The notes below the pieces were generated by a model. The model searched no databases and had not been told where the DNA came from. It saw nothing but the letters and a program-made list of their open reading frames with translations. 64,000 nucleotides of DNA from contig NZ_JAOQJE010000005.1 in NCBI RefSeq assembly GCF_025567315.1, positions 1 through 64,000 of the forward strand, written 5' to 3'. This document shows positions 63,174 through 64,000 of the stretch, piece by piece. How positions within the stretch are numbered: the first letter of the stretch is position 1; every line of letters begins with the position of its first letter. The position numbers and the translations under genes were made by a program. This DNA is from Agathobaculum ammoniilyticum (GTDB lineage Bacteria; Bacillota; Clostridia; Oscillospirales; Butyricicoccaceae).

Positions 63174-63184
63174 GAAAACTCGTG

Positions 63185-63388
63185 NNNNNNNNNNNNNNNN
63201 NNNNNNNNNNNNNNNNNNNNNNNNNNNNNNNNNNNNNNNNNNNNNNNNNNNNNNNNNNNNNNNNNNNNNNNNNNNNNNNNNNNNNNNNNNNNNNNNNNNN
63301 NNNNNNNNNNNNNNNNNNNNNNNNNNNNNNNNNNNNNNNNNNNNNNNNNNNNNNNNNNNNNNNNNNNNNNNNNNNNNNNNNNNNNNNN
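63185..63388. other. Assembly gap (204 N)
   Basis: Hides the 3' end of hisC and the convergent intergenic space after the pentapeptide gene. Confidence 0.99.
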
Positions 63389-64000
63389 TGACCGGCGCTT
63401 CCTTTTTGGGGTGCGTGACGAACAGGAAGTTGGTCAGGGAGGGGAGGACGGTAAAGCCCAGCCCGCGCAGCGCTGCGGCCGAACGGTCGCGCGTCTCCGC
63501 CACCCGCCGGCAGGTCTCCTGAAAATACCGCTCATCCTCGACCGAGGCTTGCCCCGCCGCGAGCGCGAGCACATCCATTGTATAGGAATTGTAGGAGTTT
63601 TTGACCGCTTCGAGCGTGGAGATCAGCACCTCTGAGCCAAGTGCGTAGCCGATGCGCATACCCGCGAGAGAGCGGGATTTGCTCATGGTCTGCACGACCA
63701 GCAGGTTTTCGTATTTGCCGAGCAGGGGTACGGCGCTTTGCGCGCCGAAGTCGACATAGGCCTCGTCGATGATAACCACGCAGTCCTGGTTATGCTGCAA
63801 AAGATCCTCAAGGAAATCCAGCGTTACGCCGCGTCCGGTCGGCGCGTTTGGATTGGGAAGGATAACGCCGCCGTTCGGCTGGTCGTAGTCGCGGACGCGC
63901 ACACGGAAATCCCCGTCCAGCGGCACGGTTTCGTAAGGGATGCGGAACAGATTGCACCAGACCGGATAGAACGAATAGGTGATATCCGGATAAAGGACCG
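63389..64000 (-). CDS. hisC: Histidinol-phosphate aminotransferase-like, both ends missing
   Basis: About 204 codons of a fold-type I PLP aminotransferase. It reads YPDITYSFYPVWCNLF at the window edge, then LPNPNAPTGRG, IIDEAYVDFG, and the PLP-Lys motif TMSKSRSLAGMRIGYALG. The 5' part lies beyond 64000 and the 3' part in the N-run. The strong NPNAPTG and SKSRSLAG match HisC, which makes histidinol phosphate; another aromatic aminotransferase is possible. Confidence 0.85.

Overview
The window looks like the chromosome of a spore-forming, low-GC-phylum but GC-rich anaerobic Clostridia member (Oscillospiraceae/Butyricicoccaceae-like; family placement is inference). Support: a spoIIA sporulation operon (spoIIAA, spoIIAB, sigF), T-box leaders on pheST and valS, a SAM-I riboswitch on metK, an IreB homologue, group II ECF transporter genes next to truA, and a 2-hydroxyacyl-CoA dehydratase activase system. 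Two runs of N (39470-39764 and 63185-63388) are assembly gaps.

Layout. 1-6360: AT-rich mobile element, left end outside the window: a solitary DpnII/MboI-like nuclease, a small HTH/sigma pair, a TetR-MFS efflux pair with matching operators, and a large serine recombinase. 6455-8350: ECF sigma factor with a DUF4179 membrane partner. 8524-17998: housekeeping block on the minus strand (clpE-like, cvpA, DUF5711, truA, ecfT-ecfA2-ecfA1, a 42-aa membrane peptide missed by long-ORF calling, an rRNA-type methyltransferase). 18206-21254: decayed MATE gene, YgiQ radical SAM protein, a type I toxin-antitoxin-like locus, ireB. 21519-28611: pheT, an unusual chain of perfect hairpins, pheS, then two back-to-back T-box leaders (Phe UUC, Val GUC) and valS. 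28709-33608: two small proteins, folC, spoIIA operon, lipoprotein, XRE regulator. 33656-36559: pcrA and a second XRE regulator.

36618-48886 holds the most striking feature. feoB is cut in two: its C-terminal 275 codons are at 36618-37445 and its N-terminal 372 codons at 47771-48886, both on the minus strand and in the right order. The halves are separated by 10,325 bp starting with a large serine recombinase. A 10-bp direct repeat (GCACATGCTT) lies at both junctions. Just inside each end are 15/16-matching inverted arms, so joining the ends gives a symmetric attP-like site, and removing the insert restores an in-frame 647-residue FeoB. The insert carries purine salvage genes (NCS2 permease, apt), an AT-rich MerR/GNAT pair, an FNT channel, an IlvD/Edd dehydratase with a FadR-type regulator, and a low-molecular-weight phosphatase. 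feoA lies intact upstream.

49302-64000: dehydratase-like protein and its activase, SAM riboswitch-metK, an acetyltransferase, a collagen-like protein with four 180-bp tandem repeats, an aldose epimerase-like protein, and a copper operon (copA with an embedded C-terminal copZ that has its own Shine-Dalgarno and start, csoR, a pentapeptide-repeat protein), then a partial hisC.

All functions are assigned by reading motifs; no database search was run.
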